A stretch of 8,423 bases of DNA, taken from NCBI GenBank assembly GCA_028709355.1, contig JAQVXF010000045.1:1-8423 (forward strand), written 5' to 3'. Below are positions 1 through 5,671 of the stretch, piece by piece. The DNA comes from Syntrophomonas sp. (GTDB lineage: Bacteria > Bacillota > Syntrophomonadia > Syntrophomonadales > Syntrophomonadaceae). Within the stretch, counting starts at the first letter, position 1; each line of letters begins with the position of its first letter. The position numbers and the translations under genes were made by a program. Under the pieces are notes generated by a model. That model was given only the letters and a program-made list of their open reading frames with translations, did not search any database and had not been told where the DNA came from.

Positions 1-80
1 TAAGTTAAAGACTTGTTTATCTCCAAACTATCCTGTCTGACATACCTCTCTGCACCTGCTACAGTCAGGGTATAACTCAT
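1..80 (-). CDS. Partial phage tail-tip/baseplate protein (N-terminus only)
   Basis: Only the first 26 codons are inside the window; they read MSYTLTVAGAERYVRQDSLE followed by INKSLT, and the frame is still open at base 1. The ATG at 80-78 overlaps the TGA of the tape measure gene by four bases (ATGA), and a GAGGAT stretch lies just upstream, which supports this start and coupled translation. The gene after the tape measure in siphoviruses usually encodes a distal tail or baseplate protein. The short beta-strand-like start with a 'SLEINKSLT' stretch resembles N-termini of phage minor tail or baseplate proteins. The position is well supported; the exact family is an inference from 26 residues and gene order. 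Confidence 0.55.
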   Translation of the reverse strand, partial: MSYTLTVAGAERYVRQDSLEINKSLT

Positions 81-2134
81 ATCCTCACTCCCCGACGATT
101 GAGCTCCCGTTCGATGTCCGACCAGTTACTGGCATTGACGGTCATATAGATGGTCGCCCCGCCGTAGTTATTATTAGTCCCGGCGGCAGCCAGAGCCGGG
201 TTAAGAGTCACGCCCCCGACCAACCCCGATACGGCGGTCTCTACTGTCCTCAGCCCGCTATTGATACCCTGGGCTAATCCCAGACTGATATTTTTCCCGA
301 TATCCTCCATAACCTTAGAGGGTGACGATATCTCAAAACCATCCTCGAATCCGTTTTTAATGCCATCAACAAAGCTGGCCACCTTATCCTTGAGCCATTG
401 GCCCATAGATATAATGCCGTCCCACAGTCCCTTTATCATGTTGACGCCGATATCCATTAAAGTCGCCGGTAGGGTCACGAAGAAGTCCACAATCGTCTTG
501 ATAACCTTAGGTATCTCACGTTTGGCCCAGGCAATCAGGTTGACGCCCCATTCTCCTACCTTGACGTAGGCGGCCTGCAGCCACTCCCATATCCGCCCCG
601 GTAGGGTGATGTAGAAGTCGATAACAGATTGTATAAACTTAGGCACTTCGGTAGTGGCCCACTTAATAAGATTGGCGCCCCATTCGGATACCTTGGCCAG
701 AGCAGTCGTTACCTGTTCACCTATTTTCTGCGGCAGGGACGCAAACCATGCGATCGCATCCATGACAAATCGCGCTATCACGCCCAAGACAACCCCGATA
801 TCATAGCCGATGCGATTGGGCAGATCAGCCAAAAAGTCAAACAGGGTCTGCCCCAGGGTGATACGGTCCCAGATGCCGTTGATAAACTCCACAACACCGT
901 CGAATACTCCGGTAATTATGCCCAGCAACCCACTGAGGGTATTAGGAATTGTAGTAGTGAAGAATCCTACAAAAGAGTTGAATCCCGATACTATGGTATC
1001 CCCAACGCTGGCGAATACGGTTTTGATTGAGTCCCAGTTTTTATACACCAACACCGCTCCCGCTGCCAGCAGTGCGATTGCTCCGATTACCCAGCCTACC
1101 GGCCCCGTCAGTAACCCGATAGCCGCGCCCAGAGTCGGGAATCCGGCACTGAATACAGCCATCCCGGCGGCCCCGGCTTTTATAGCGATCCCCATGGCCC
1201 CGAAGGTACTGATGGCCCCGCCCACCAGTGAGATAAGTGGTCCCAATACCATCAACGCTGGGCCGACAGCGGCCGCGATCAGGGCTATCTTGACAGCCAA
1301 TTCCTGCGTGGCCGGGGACATTGCCTTGAAACCCTGCAGCATCTCGTTGATCCTGGCTAGAAACGGAGTGATTACCGGCAACAGCACGTCCCCGATAGAC
1401 GTGGCGATGTTTTTAAGTTCAGTCACCAGCGCCCGCATAGAACCGGAGGCGCCCGCCGCCTCTCTGGATGCCTGCCCCTGGGCGGCCCCTGTCTGCTCCA
1501 TAATGAGGGCTAGGGTGGCCGCCTGTTTGGTAGCCAGGTCCATGGACTCGCCCTCAGATAACAGGCCCATTTCCATAGCCTTAGTCTTGATCATGGCGTC
1601 ATTAACGGCCATGCCGTAGTTATCCAGCATGGTGTTATTACCCTTGAGCGATCCGGTTAGGGCCCGGACGGCATCAGCGGTGGTGCCGCCGTACATAGCG
1701 GTTAAATCTCCTGCCAAAGCTACCAGTGTCTGGGCCTGCTTGCCCGCCTGTTCCTCGGTCATGCCGCCAATGTTCTGGAGCATCGAGCCCATCATATTGG
1801 CGTACTCCAGCGCTTCCCCCTCGGCCACCCCGTAGTAGGTCGGGAGATCATCGGCCCAGGCTTTCATGCTGTCGGCAGATGCCTTGAATATCTGATCGGT
1901 CGCGCCCATGGCGTCCTGCAGGTCAGCGGCCATCTTAAACGCCGCGGCACCAGCCCCGACTATCGGCGCAGTTATCCCCATGGTCAACTTACTGCCCATA
2001 TTGCTGATGCCGGAGGCTATCTTGTCTACGTCTTTGTTAAAATTATTGAGGTCGCGCTTGGCCTGTTTGAGACTGGTATCCAGCCCGCTTATATCGCCGA
2101 TAATGGCGACCGCCATGCTGCCGATTAATCCCAT
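77..2134 (-). CDS. Tail tape measure protein (685 aa)
   Basis: This protein sets tail length and is packed inside the tail tube until DNA ejection. It begins with a short beta-rich stretch and a helical, coiled-coil-like segment (about residues 18-50, with the 'GLDTSLKQAKRDLNNF' signature common in TP901-type tape measures). An Ala/Met/Gly-rich region follows (60-280), then long hydrophobic segments (about 281-365) and a repeat region in which Leu-Pro units recur every 44 residues (467, 511, 555). The C-terminal 'SSPSKVMEDIGKNISLGLAQGI' pattern (603-624) is the family's usual end motif. No lysozyme or peptidase domain is visible. The start at 2134 has a strong site, GGAGGGGG at 2150-2143, eight bases away, and directly follows the TAG of the chaperone extension. 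It is by far the longest protein here, as expected for a tape measure. Confidence 0.95.
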   Translation of the reverse strand: MGLIGSMAVAIIGDISGLDTSLKQAKRDLNNFNKDVDKIASGISNMGSKLTMGITAPIVGAGAAAFKMAADLQDAMGATDQIFKASADSMKAWADDLPTYYGVAEGEALEYANMMGSMLQNIGGMTEEQAGKQAQTLVALAGDLTAMYGGTTADAVRALTGSLKGNNTMLDNYGMAVNDAMIKTKAMEMGLLSEGESMDLATKQAATLALIMEQTGAAQGQASREAAGASGSMRALVTELKNIATSIGDVLLPVITPFLARINEMLQGFKAMSPATQELAVKIALIAAAVGPALMVLGPLISLVGGAISTFGAMGIAIKAGAAGMAVFSAGFPTLGAAIGLLTGPVGWVIGAIALLAAGAVLVYKNWDSIKTVFASVGDTIVSGFNSFVGFFTTTIPNTLSGLLGIITGVFDGVVEFINGIWDRITLGQTLFDFLADLPNRIGYDIGVVLGVIARFVMDAIAWFASLPQKIGEQVTTALAKVSEWGANLIKWATTEVPKFIQSVIDFYITLPGRIWEWLQAAYVKVGEWGVNLIAWAKREIPKVIKTIVDFFVTLPATLMDIGVNMIKGLWDGIISMGQWLKDKVASFVDGIKNGFEDGFEISSPSKVMEDIGKNISLGLAQGINSGLRTVETAVSGLVGGVTLNPALAAAGTNNNYGGATIYMTVNASNWSDIERELNRRGVRI
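473..736 (-). repeat. Two 132-bp tandem repeats inside the tape measure gene
   Basis: Residues 467-510 and 511-554 of the tape measure protein align as two 44-residue units, each starting Leu-Pro. They share the pattern 'KV(S/G)EWG(A/V)NLI.WA..E(V/I)PK.I...(I/V)DF(Y/F)(I/V)T'. The similarity also shows in the DNA, for example CGGTAGGGT and GCCCCATTC occur in both copies on the plus strand. A degenerate earlier unit starts at residue 438 and a truncated one at 555. The repeats are part of the coding sequence and not a mobile element. Confidence 0.75.
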
Positions 2135-2359
2135 CTATGTCACCCCCTCCGGGCGCTTTATCTTATCCCCGTAATGTTTGTAGAACTCCGCTTTGTCTGG
2201 TTTGGGGTCGTACTTCTCGATATCGGCCCCGTTCCACTCCATGGCATACTCGTACAGCATGATGATGTGCTCCATCGTCATGTGGTCCAATAGATAGTCC
2301 AGTGTGTAGCTGTATAACATGGCCACCCTGGAATACACCCGGCAAATCTCTATTCCTGC
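2135..2359 (-). CDS. Tail assembly chaperone, -1 frameshift extension (gpT-like part)
   Basis: This open frame is probably translated mainly as the C-terminal part of a fusion made by -1 frameshifting in the upstream chaperone gene. After the slippery site it continues as AGIEICR, then the 67 residues that begin at the GTG at 2338, ending at the TAG next to the tape measure ATG. The predicted fusion is 185 residues (111 from the upstream frame plus 74). The extension is rich in Met, Tyr and acidic residues ('LDYLLDHMTMEHIIMLYEYAMEW'-like helices), which fits T-type extensions that contact tube and tape measure proteins. The GTG at 2338 has no good ribosome binding site, and an internal ATG at 2320 has only a weak AGGGTG. 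This favours frameshifting over separate initiation. Confidence 0.8.
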   Translation of the reverse strand, partial: AGIEICRVYSRVAMLYSYTLDYLLDHMTMEHIIMLYEYAMEWNGADIEKYDPKPDKAEFYKHYGDKIKRPEGVT

Positions 2360-2691
2360 TTTTTTCCCGGTTCCTGCCCTCCGGCCTGCTGCATGATAGG
2401 CTCTAAAACAAACTTGGTAAACTCGGACAGCTGTATAAAATCGGTATTGTCCAGCAGCCAGTCAACTGTCACCTCGGGATCGGTCAGCTTGCACACCGAC
2501 GCCACCGGCTCCAGGGCGTTGATAAACTGTTCCCTAGGGGTAAGTCTGCCCTCAGCCACATCGTCGGCGTACTGGGCCAGCTGGAGGGTCACCCGGGACG
2601 GTATCCGGGTGACGTCTATCTCCTTACCGCCCAACTGGGCTATGCGCTGTTCCGGTACCAGCCGGTTAAAATCCTTGATGGTTTGAGCCAT
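2350..2691 (-). CDS. Tail assembly chaperone (gpG-like, 113 aa)
   Basis: This small, largely helical protein lies between the tail tube and tape measure genes, where the lambda gpG/gpGT pair and its equivalents are found. Such chaperones coat the tape measure protein and recruit tube subunits, and they are absent from the finished virion. The N-terminus 'MAQTIKDFNRLVPEQRIAQLGGKEIDV' has the usual start of Gram-positive phage versions, a short beta region followed by helices ('VDWLLDNTDFIQLSEFTKFV' near 76-95). The frame ends in a Gly/Gln/Lys-rich tail (GGQEPGKKQE) that carries the slippery sequence. The ATG at 2691 lies three bases after the TAA of the tail tube gene, with a G-run (AGGGGG) about nine bases upstream. 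Assignment rests on position, size, helical character and the frameshift signal. Confidence 0.85.
   Translation of the reverse strand: MAQTIKDFNRLVPEQRIAQLGGKEIDVTRIPSRVTLQLAQYADDVAEGRLTPREQFINALEPVASVCKLTDPEVTVDWLLDNTDFIQLSEFTKFVLEPIMQQAGGQEPGKKQE
2359..2368 (-). promoter_or_regulatory. Programmed -1 frameshift slippery site GGGAAAAAAG
   Basis: On the coding strand the codons read CCG GGA AAA AAG CAG GAA TAG. They contain two overlapping in-frame slippery heptamers, G-GGA-AAA and A-AAA-AAG, the second being the efficient bacterial type known from dnaX. A -1 slip on either gives the same protein and enters the frame that runs without a stop to 2135. The zero-frame stop comes three codons after the slip. 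An inverted repeat GGAATA...TATTCC (2356-2351 and 2335-2330) lies downstream, but it starts only two bases after the heptamer, so its stimulatory role is doubtful. Confidence 0.85.
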
Positions 2692-2694
2692 GGG

Positions 2695-3501
2695 TTAAAC
2701 CCCCTGCTCATCGTATATTTCAAACAGCTGATCACCCGCGGTCCTGGTTACATCCAGCACCCCTTCGAGCTTGATGGGCACTACGTTAGGATCCTCGCTG
2801 TCGTCGGAGACCAGCTCCAGGGTTATGCCTTGGGCATTGGATGCTTTATAAACCGTGATCCGGAACACTTTGGTATTAGCATCGGTATTGGTTATCCGTA
2901 CTACCTTGGGACTGATGGTCAATTTGCCGCCGGATGTCAGCGTCTTGGATGCCGCCGGGGTGTAGGTATACACAATAGTGATAGTCTGGGACAATGTGTT
3001 TACCGTTTGACTATCTTTGATCACAATCCCCCAGTTATCGGTGCCGGGATCCTGCACAATAAAATAATCAGTATCAAGCACTAATAGCCCATTGGTTCCG
3101 CCAGTAACGCTGGTGGGAGTGATCTTGGCCAGGGTTGCATTCTGATGCGGCAAAATAATCGGGTTATCATAAGCCCAGTCACCACTGGCTATAACCTCAC
3201 TGTGCCCCGACACTTCAATGCCTGCTGTGGGAGTATAAGAGTCAATCCCGCCCCGGAGGTTATTCAGGTTGGTCAGATTAATCTCCATGAGCTCACCTTC
3301 GACGATGGCTTTGTGGTTGCGGATACCGGCATATATCTCCCCGGCGTTATCTGACATAATGCTGATTTTGTCAAACTCCTCAGTAAACTTAACGGACCGC
3401 ATCGCCCCCAGATTAACCAGGGCTGCCACACTGTCTCCGACTTCCAATTTCCCCGATCCGAATCTGATGGTGCTGGCTGTCTGTACGCTAGTTTGTGCCA
3501 T
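2695..3501 (-). CDS. Major tail tube protein (268 aa)
   Basis: This protein polymerises around the tape measure to form the tail tube. It sits between the tail terminator and the assembly chaperone, the standard position. The N-terminal half contains the typical tube-protein start, with 'FGSGKLEVGD' (about 14-23) and 'LGAMRSVKFTEEF' (31-43), then an 'ISIMSDNAGEIYAGIRNHKAIVEGELMEIN' pattern common to Gram-positive siphophage tube proteins. The remainder is rich in Thr, Val and Ile and looks like beta sheet throughout. The C-terminus 'LFEIYDEQGV' ends in the TAA at 2697-2695. The ATG at 3501 has an excellent site, AGGGAGG at 3516-3510, eight bases upstream, which lies inside the end of the preceding gene and suits high expression. 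The closest alternative would be another tail structural protein. Confidence 0.88.
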   Translation of the reverse strand: MAQTSVQTASTIRFGSGKLEVGDSVAALVNLGAMRSVKFTEEFDKISIMSDNAGEIYAGIRNHKAIVEGELMEINLTNLNNLRGGIDSYTPTAGIEVSGHSEVIASGDWAYDNPIILPHQNATLAKITPTSVTGGTNGLLVLDTDYFIVQDPGTDNWGIVIKDSQTVNTLSQTITIVYTYTPAASKTLTSGGKLTISPKVVRITNTDANTKVFRITVYKASNAQGITLELVSDDSEDPNVVPIKLEGVLDVTRTAGDQLFEIYDEQGV

Positions 3502-3504
3502 TTA

Positions 3505-3888
3505 CTATTCCTCCCTATAATTAACTTTGTATGTCGTCTGGATGTAATACTCGTTGAATCCCTGGTCAAAGATTACGCCCTGCTCATCATCCACCGATAT
3601 CTGCGTGACCTCTATACCCGATATAACTCGTTTCTCCCGCTGCAGCGCTTTCCGCACCGCGTCAGACAACGCCCTGGCCCCCAGGTGGGTTGTGGCCACG
3701 CTGGTGTACTGGATGTACATGGTGGCGAAGTCTATCAAGTGCTGGCGCTCGATCGCGATGATGTCATATTTAAGCGCCGGCAGAGTCGGTTCCTGGGGCA
3801 ATGTCTCCGGGTAGATACGGGTGGAGATTAATGCTGAGACTCCGGGCACCGACTGTAGATAAGTTTTAAGTGCTACCTCAATAGTCAC
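3505..3888 (-). CDS. Tail terminator / tail completion protein, DUF3168-like (127 aa)
   Basis: DUF3168 proteins correspond to SPP1 gp17 and lambda gpU-type terminators, which cap the finished tail tube and join it to the head. Visible features are an opening helix (MTIEVALKTYLQSVPGVSAL), the '(I)STRIYPETLPQEPTLPALKYDII' segment matching the family's 'R(I/V)YP...P..PAL.Y' pattern, a middle beta strand (ATMYIQYTSVATTHL) and a helix with 'ALSDAVRKALQ'. The start is a GTG at 3888 that overlaps the end of the HK97 gp10-like gene by 11 bases, with a GGTGGTGAT stretch upstream. Its stop lies four bases before the tube gene start. Length agrees with the family. Confidence 0.82.
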   Translation of the reverse strand: MTIEVALKTYLQSVPGVSALISTRIYPETLPQEPTLPALKYDIIAIERQHLIDFATMYIQYTSVATTHLGARALSDAVRKALQREKRVISGIEVTQISVDDEQGVIFDQGFNEYYIQTTYKVNYREE

Positions 3889-4327
3889 GGTTGATCACCA
3901 CCCTTACCTTATCGATTACCGCCCGTTTCGCCTTGGCCCGGTGCCCCTTTAACGCCGGCCTTAAAAACGGCTTGGCCGGTGTACGCGGGGTGCCGTACTC
4001 CACGGCGGTCGGGTAGTAAACAGTCTTACTTTTGCCACTTGGATTCTGTATTGGCTTACGGAATGTCTCATTCATGCTGGGGTCCATGCCGATGTCGTAA
4101 ACGGCCAGCGTGTCTTTGCGGGCCTGAAACTTCTGGACGATGATGCCCCGCTTTAATGCCCCGGTTTTTACTGGCGCCCGCGACTGGGCATTGTCTTTGA
4201 TGGATTCGGCCGTCTCTTTGATAGCTTCATCTACCGCCTGCTTCATCTCGTCCCCAAATCTGTCCATAGCCCGCCTGACCTCATCAGCGCCGAATACCTT
4301 GATGCTGGATCTGGACGTCCGCGCCAC
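3878..4327 (-). CDS. HK97 gp10-like neck/tail completion protein (149 aa)
   Basis: This family forms part of the neck between head closure and tail terminator. The protein has the two diagnostic motifs: 'AQSRAPVKTGALKRGI' (47-62), matching the A..AP..TG.L(K/R).(S/G)I signature, and 'YYPTAVEYGTPRTPAKPFLRPA' (104-125), matching the family's 'Y...vEfGT....PFLRPA'. A charged helical N-terminus (DEVRRAMDRFGDEMKQAVDEAI) and a basic C-terminus fit as well. The start is a GTG at 4327 immediately after the TAG of the preceding gene (TAG-GTG), with GGGAGGTG at 4341-4334, six bases upstream, clearly marking initiation. Its end overlaps the tail terminator start by 11 bases. Confidence 0.92.
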   Translation of the reverse strand: MARTSRSSIKVFGADEVRRAMDRFGDEMKQAVDEAIKETAESIKDNAQSRAPVKTGALKRGIIVQKFQARKDTLAVYDIGMDPSMNETFRKPIQNPSGKSKTVYYPTAVEYGTPRTPAKPFLRPALKGHRAKAKRAVIDKVRVVINRDY

Positions 4328-4660
4328 CTAGAACACCTCCCGGCAGATCAGCTGCACTTCCCGGTTACGTTCCTCGATCTCGATGGGCGGCGCGACTATC
4401 TCGAAGGTTCTAGTGCCAAACAGCACCCGCATCTTTGCTGATACCCGCGTCTCGCTTGTTGGCCGGGCCCGGATCCTGATTTTGATATTGATATCCGAGT
4501 TGGTCTGCTGGGCTAGTATATACTCCCGGGCCGACAACGGCTCCACCGCCGCCCATGCTTGGAACAACGTCACCCATGTCGGTATCGGCTGCCCGGCGGT
4601 GTCTTGTGTTTCAACTGGATACTGGACCTTGATTATATGCCTTAGTTCGCCGGCCCTCAT
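4328..4660 (-). CDS. Head-tail adaptor / head closure protein, SPP1 gp16-like (110 aa)
   Basis: These small proteins close the connector after DNA packaging and form the docking surface for the tail. The sequence follows the Phage_H_T_join pattern from end to end: 'MRAGELRHIIKVQYP' (basic Leu-Arg-His-x-Ile start), a Gly-containing turn followed by 'TWVTLFQAWAAVEPLSAREYILAQQ' (28-52), then 'IKIRIRARPTSETRVSAKMRVLFGTRTFEIVAPP' and a final 'REVQLICREVF'. Length is typical of the family. The ATG at 4660 overlaps the TGA of the connector gene by four bases (ATGA), indicating coupled translation with the gene for the ring it binds. Assignment is firm from sequence pattern and position. Confidence 0.92.
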   Translation of the reverse strand: MRAGELRHIIKVQYPVETQDTAGQPIPTWVTLFQAWAAVEPLSAREYILAQQTNSDINIKIRIRARPTSETRVSAKMRVLFGTRTFEIVAPPIEIEERNREVQLICREVF

Positions 4661-5595
4661 ATCGGGATCACCCTATCCAGTCCCAGAAGGGCCTTGATTG
4701 TAAACGGAATCTCGCTCATACCCTTGTCGGCGGCGGTTTCTCTGTTTTCGTACCAAAACGCAGCTAACAGTAAGATTGCCTGCTTGACTATTTGAGGAAT
4801 ATCAGTCGTTGTACTGTAGCCGCAAACGAACCTGATCCTAATAGCCCCCGCGGGATAAAGATTGTTTTCCGGCCAAGTCTCACCCGACGCTAAAACCACT
4901 CGCCCGATAAAGCGGTCAGTGTCAACGATATACTTTCCGCTGTCCCAAGTACTCTCCGTGCCATCTGCATCTTTATACTTGATGGAGGTGACACCGGCCA
5001 GGGGTGGCAGCGGAATCTCGATATAGTCCTCAGTGGGCCATTTGTCTAAAACAGCTTCCCAAGTTTGGGTGTAGTAGGCTTTATTCTGGTAACCCTGAGC
5101 ATACTCCCTAGCCGCCTGGATTAGCCCATTCAACAGGGTATCCTCGGTTGTATACGTCGATACTGTCTGGATAGTCACCCCAAATATGCAAGCCGCAACG
5201 CCCACAGTAGCAACTGCCCTTAAATACCGCTTGCCTGCCGTGTAATCCAGTTCATAGGTCGCGTTATGATTTGCTGTCGTTACCTGGGTAAATGCTCCGT
5301 CCGTTACGTCCACCCAAGTATCAGCAGTCGTATCCCGGTGTTGCAACTTGACGTCCACTGTGCCACCGGCCTGATTTGTACCGGAGTCCAGTATGACCAC
5401 CACCTGATAACCTAACACCTCCACCGCCGTGCCTTCCAGACTGTAGGCGGCGGCCACATCATGGCTGGCTGTGGTGATACCCTGGATACTAGTGATATTC
5501 TCTGCCAGCGAACCAGCGTCTAGCCTGAGGTGGCTTTTAAGTTGACTCAGTGTGACGGGCTCTACAATCGGAGCGGTTATCAATTTAAGGCCCAT
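4657..5595 (-). CDS. gp6/phiE125 gp8-like head-tail connector with inserted beta domain (312 aa)
   Basis: Connector proteins of this family form the ring beneath the portal. Residues 1-28 (MGLKLITAPIVEPVTLSQLK...HLRLD) and about 151-312 (DTLLNGLIQAAREYAQGY, ITQTWE-like 'YTQTWEAVLDKWP', 'IPLPPLAGVTSIKYKDADG', 'GAIRIRFVCGY', 'IKQAILLLAAFWYENRE') match the family in order. Between them lies an insertion of about 120 residues rich in Val, Thr, Gly and Ala ('VEVLGYQVVVILDSGT', 'TVDVKLQHRDT', 'YELDYTAGKRYLRAVATV'), resembling beta-sandwich modules of phage decoration proteins. Family members are usually near 190 residues, close to what remains without the insertion. I chose the ATG at 5595 over the GTG at 5613: AGGTGA (5605-5600) lies four bases before the ATG, the GTG has no site, and family members start at M-x-L-K-L. 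Confidence 0.88.
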   Translation of the reverse strand: MGLKLITAPIVEPVTLSQLKSHLRLDAGSLAENITSIQGITTASHDVAAAYSLEGTAVEVLGYQVVVILDSGTNQAGGTVDVKLQHRDTTADTWVDVTDGAFTQVTTANHNATYELDYTAGKRYLRAVATVGVAACIFGVTIQTVSTYTTEDTLLNGLIQAAREYAQGYQNKAYYTQTWEAVLDKWPTEDYIEIPLPPLAGVTSIKYKDADGTESTWDSGKYIVDTDRFIGRVVLASGETWPENNLYPAGAIRIRFVCGYSTTTDIPQIVKQAILLLAAFWYENRETAADKGMSEIPFTIKALLGLDRVIPI

Positions 5596-5619
5596 GTAAT
5601 CACCTACTTTCACCCCAAT

Positions 5620-5647
5620 AAAAGACCACCCCCGAAAGGGTGGCCTT
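5620..5647 (-). terminator. Probable intrinsic terminator between the fibre gene and the connector gene
   Basis: On the minus strand the stem GGCCACCC pairs with GGGTGGTC (eight pairs, one of them G-T) around a six-base TTTCGG loop and is followed by TTTTATT. It lies 24 bases after the TAA of the 632-residue gene and ends before the connector start. On the plus strand the stem is less perfect and is followed only by TTGTT, so the minus-strand reading fits better. Leaky termination or antitermination would be needed for transcripts from upstream to reach the connector gene. Confidence 0.7.
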
Positions 5648-5671
5648 GTTCAATATTCGCTAAACCGATAG

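Noticed and set aside
810..1619. Long plus-strand open frame of 269 codons opposite the tape measure gene
   Set aside because: It is antisense to a well-supported tape measure gene, has Ala/Pro/Ser-rich sequence typical of a shadow frame and matches no family.
2163..2345. Minus-strand 60-codon frame starting MPGVFQGG
   Set aside because: It lies in the third frame over the chaperone extension, has His/Arg-rich low-quality sequence and no support from neighbours.
2330..2356. GGAATA...TATTCC inverted repeat as the frameshift-stimulating stem
   Set aside because: The stem has only six pairs, a 15-base loop and starts two bases after the heptamer, closer than the usual spacing; not called as a feature.
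2692..2702. GGGTTAAACCC palindrome at the tube/chaperone gene junction
   Set aside because: It is short and overlaps the stop codon, the gap before the next start and the end of the tube gene; there is no sign it is an operator or terminator.
5596..5613. GTG at 5613 as the connector start
   Set aside because: It has no ribosome binding site, while the ATG at 5595 has AGGTGA at the right distance and matches the family's usual beginning.
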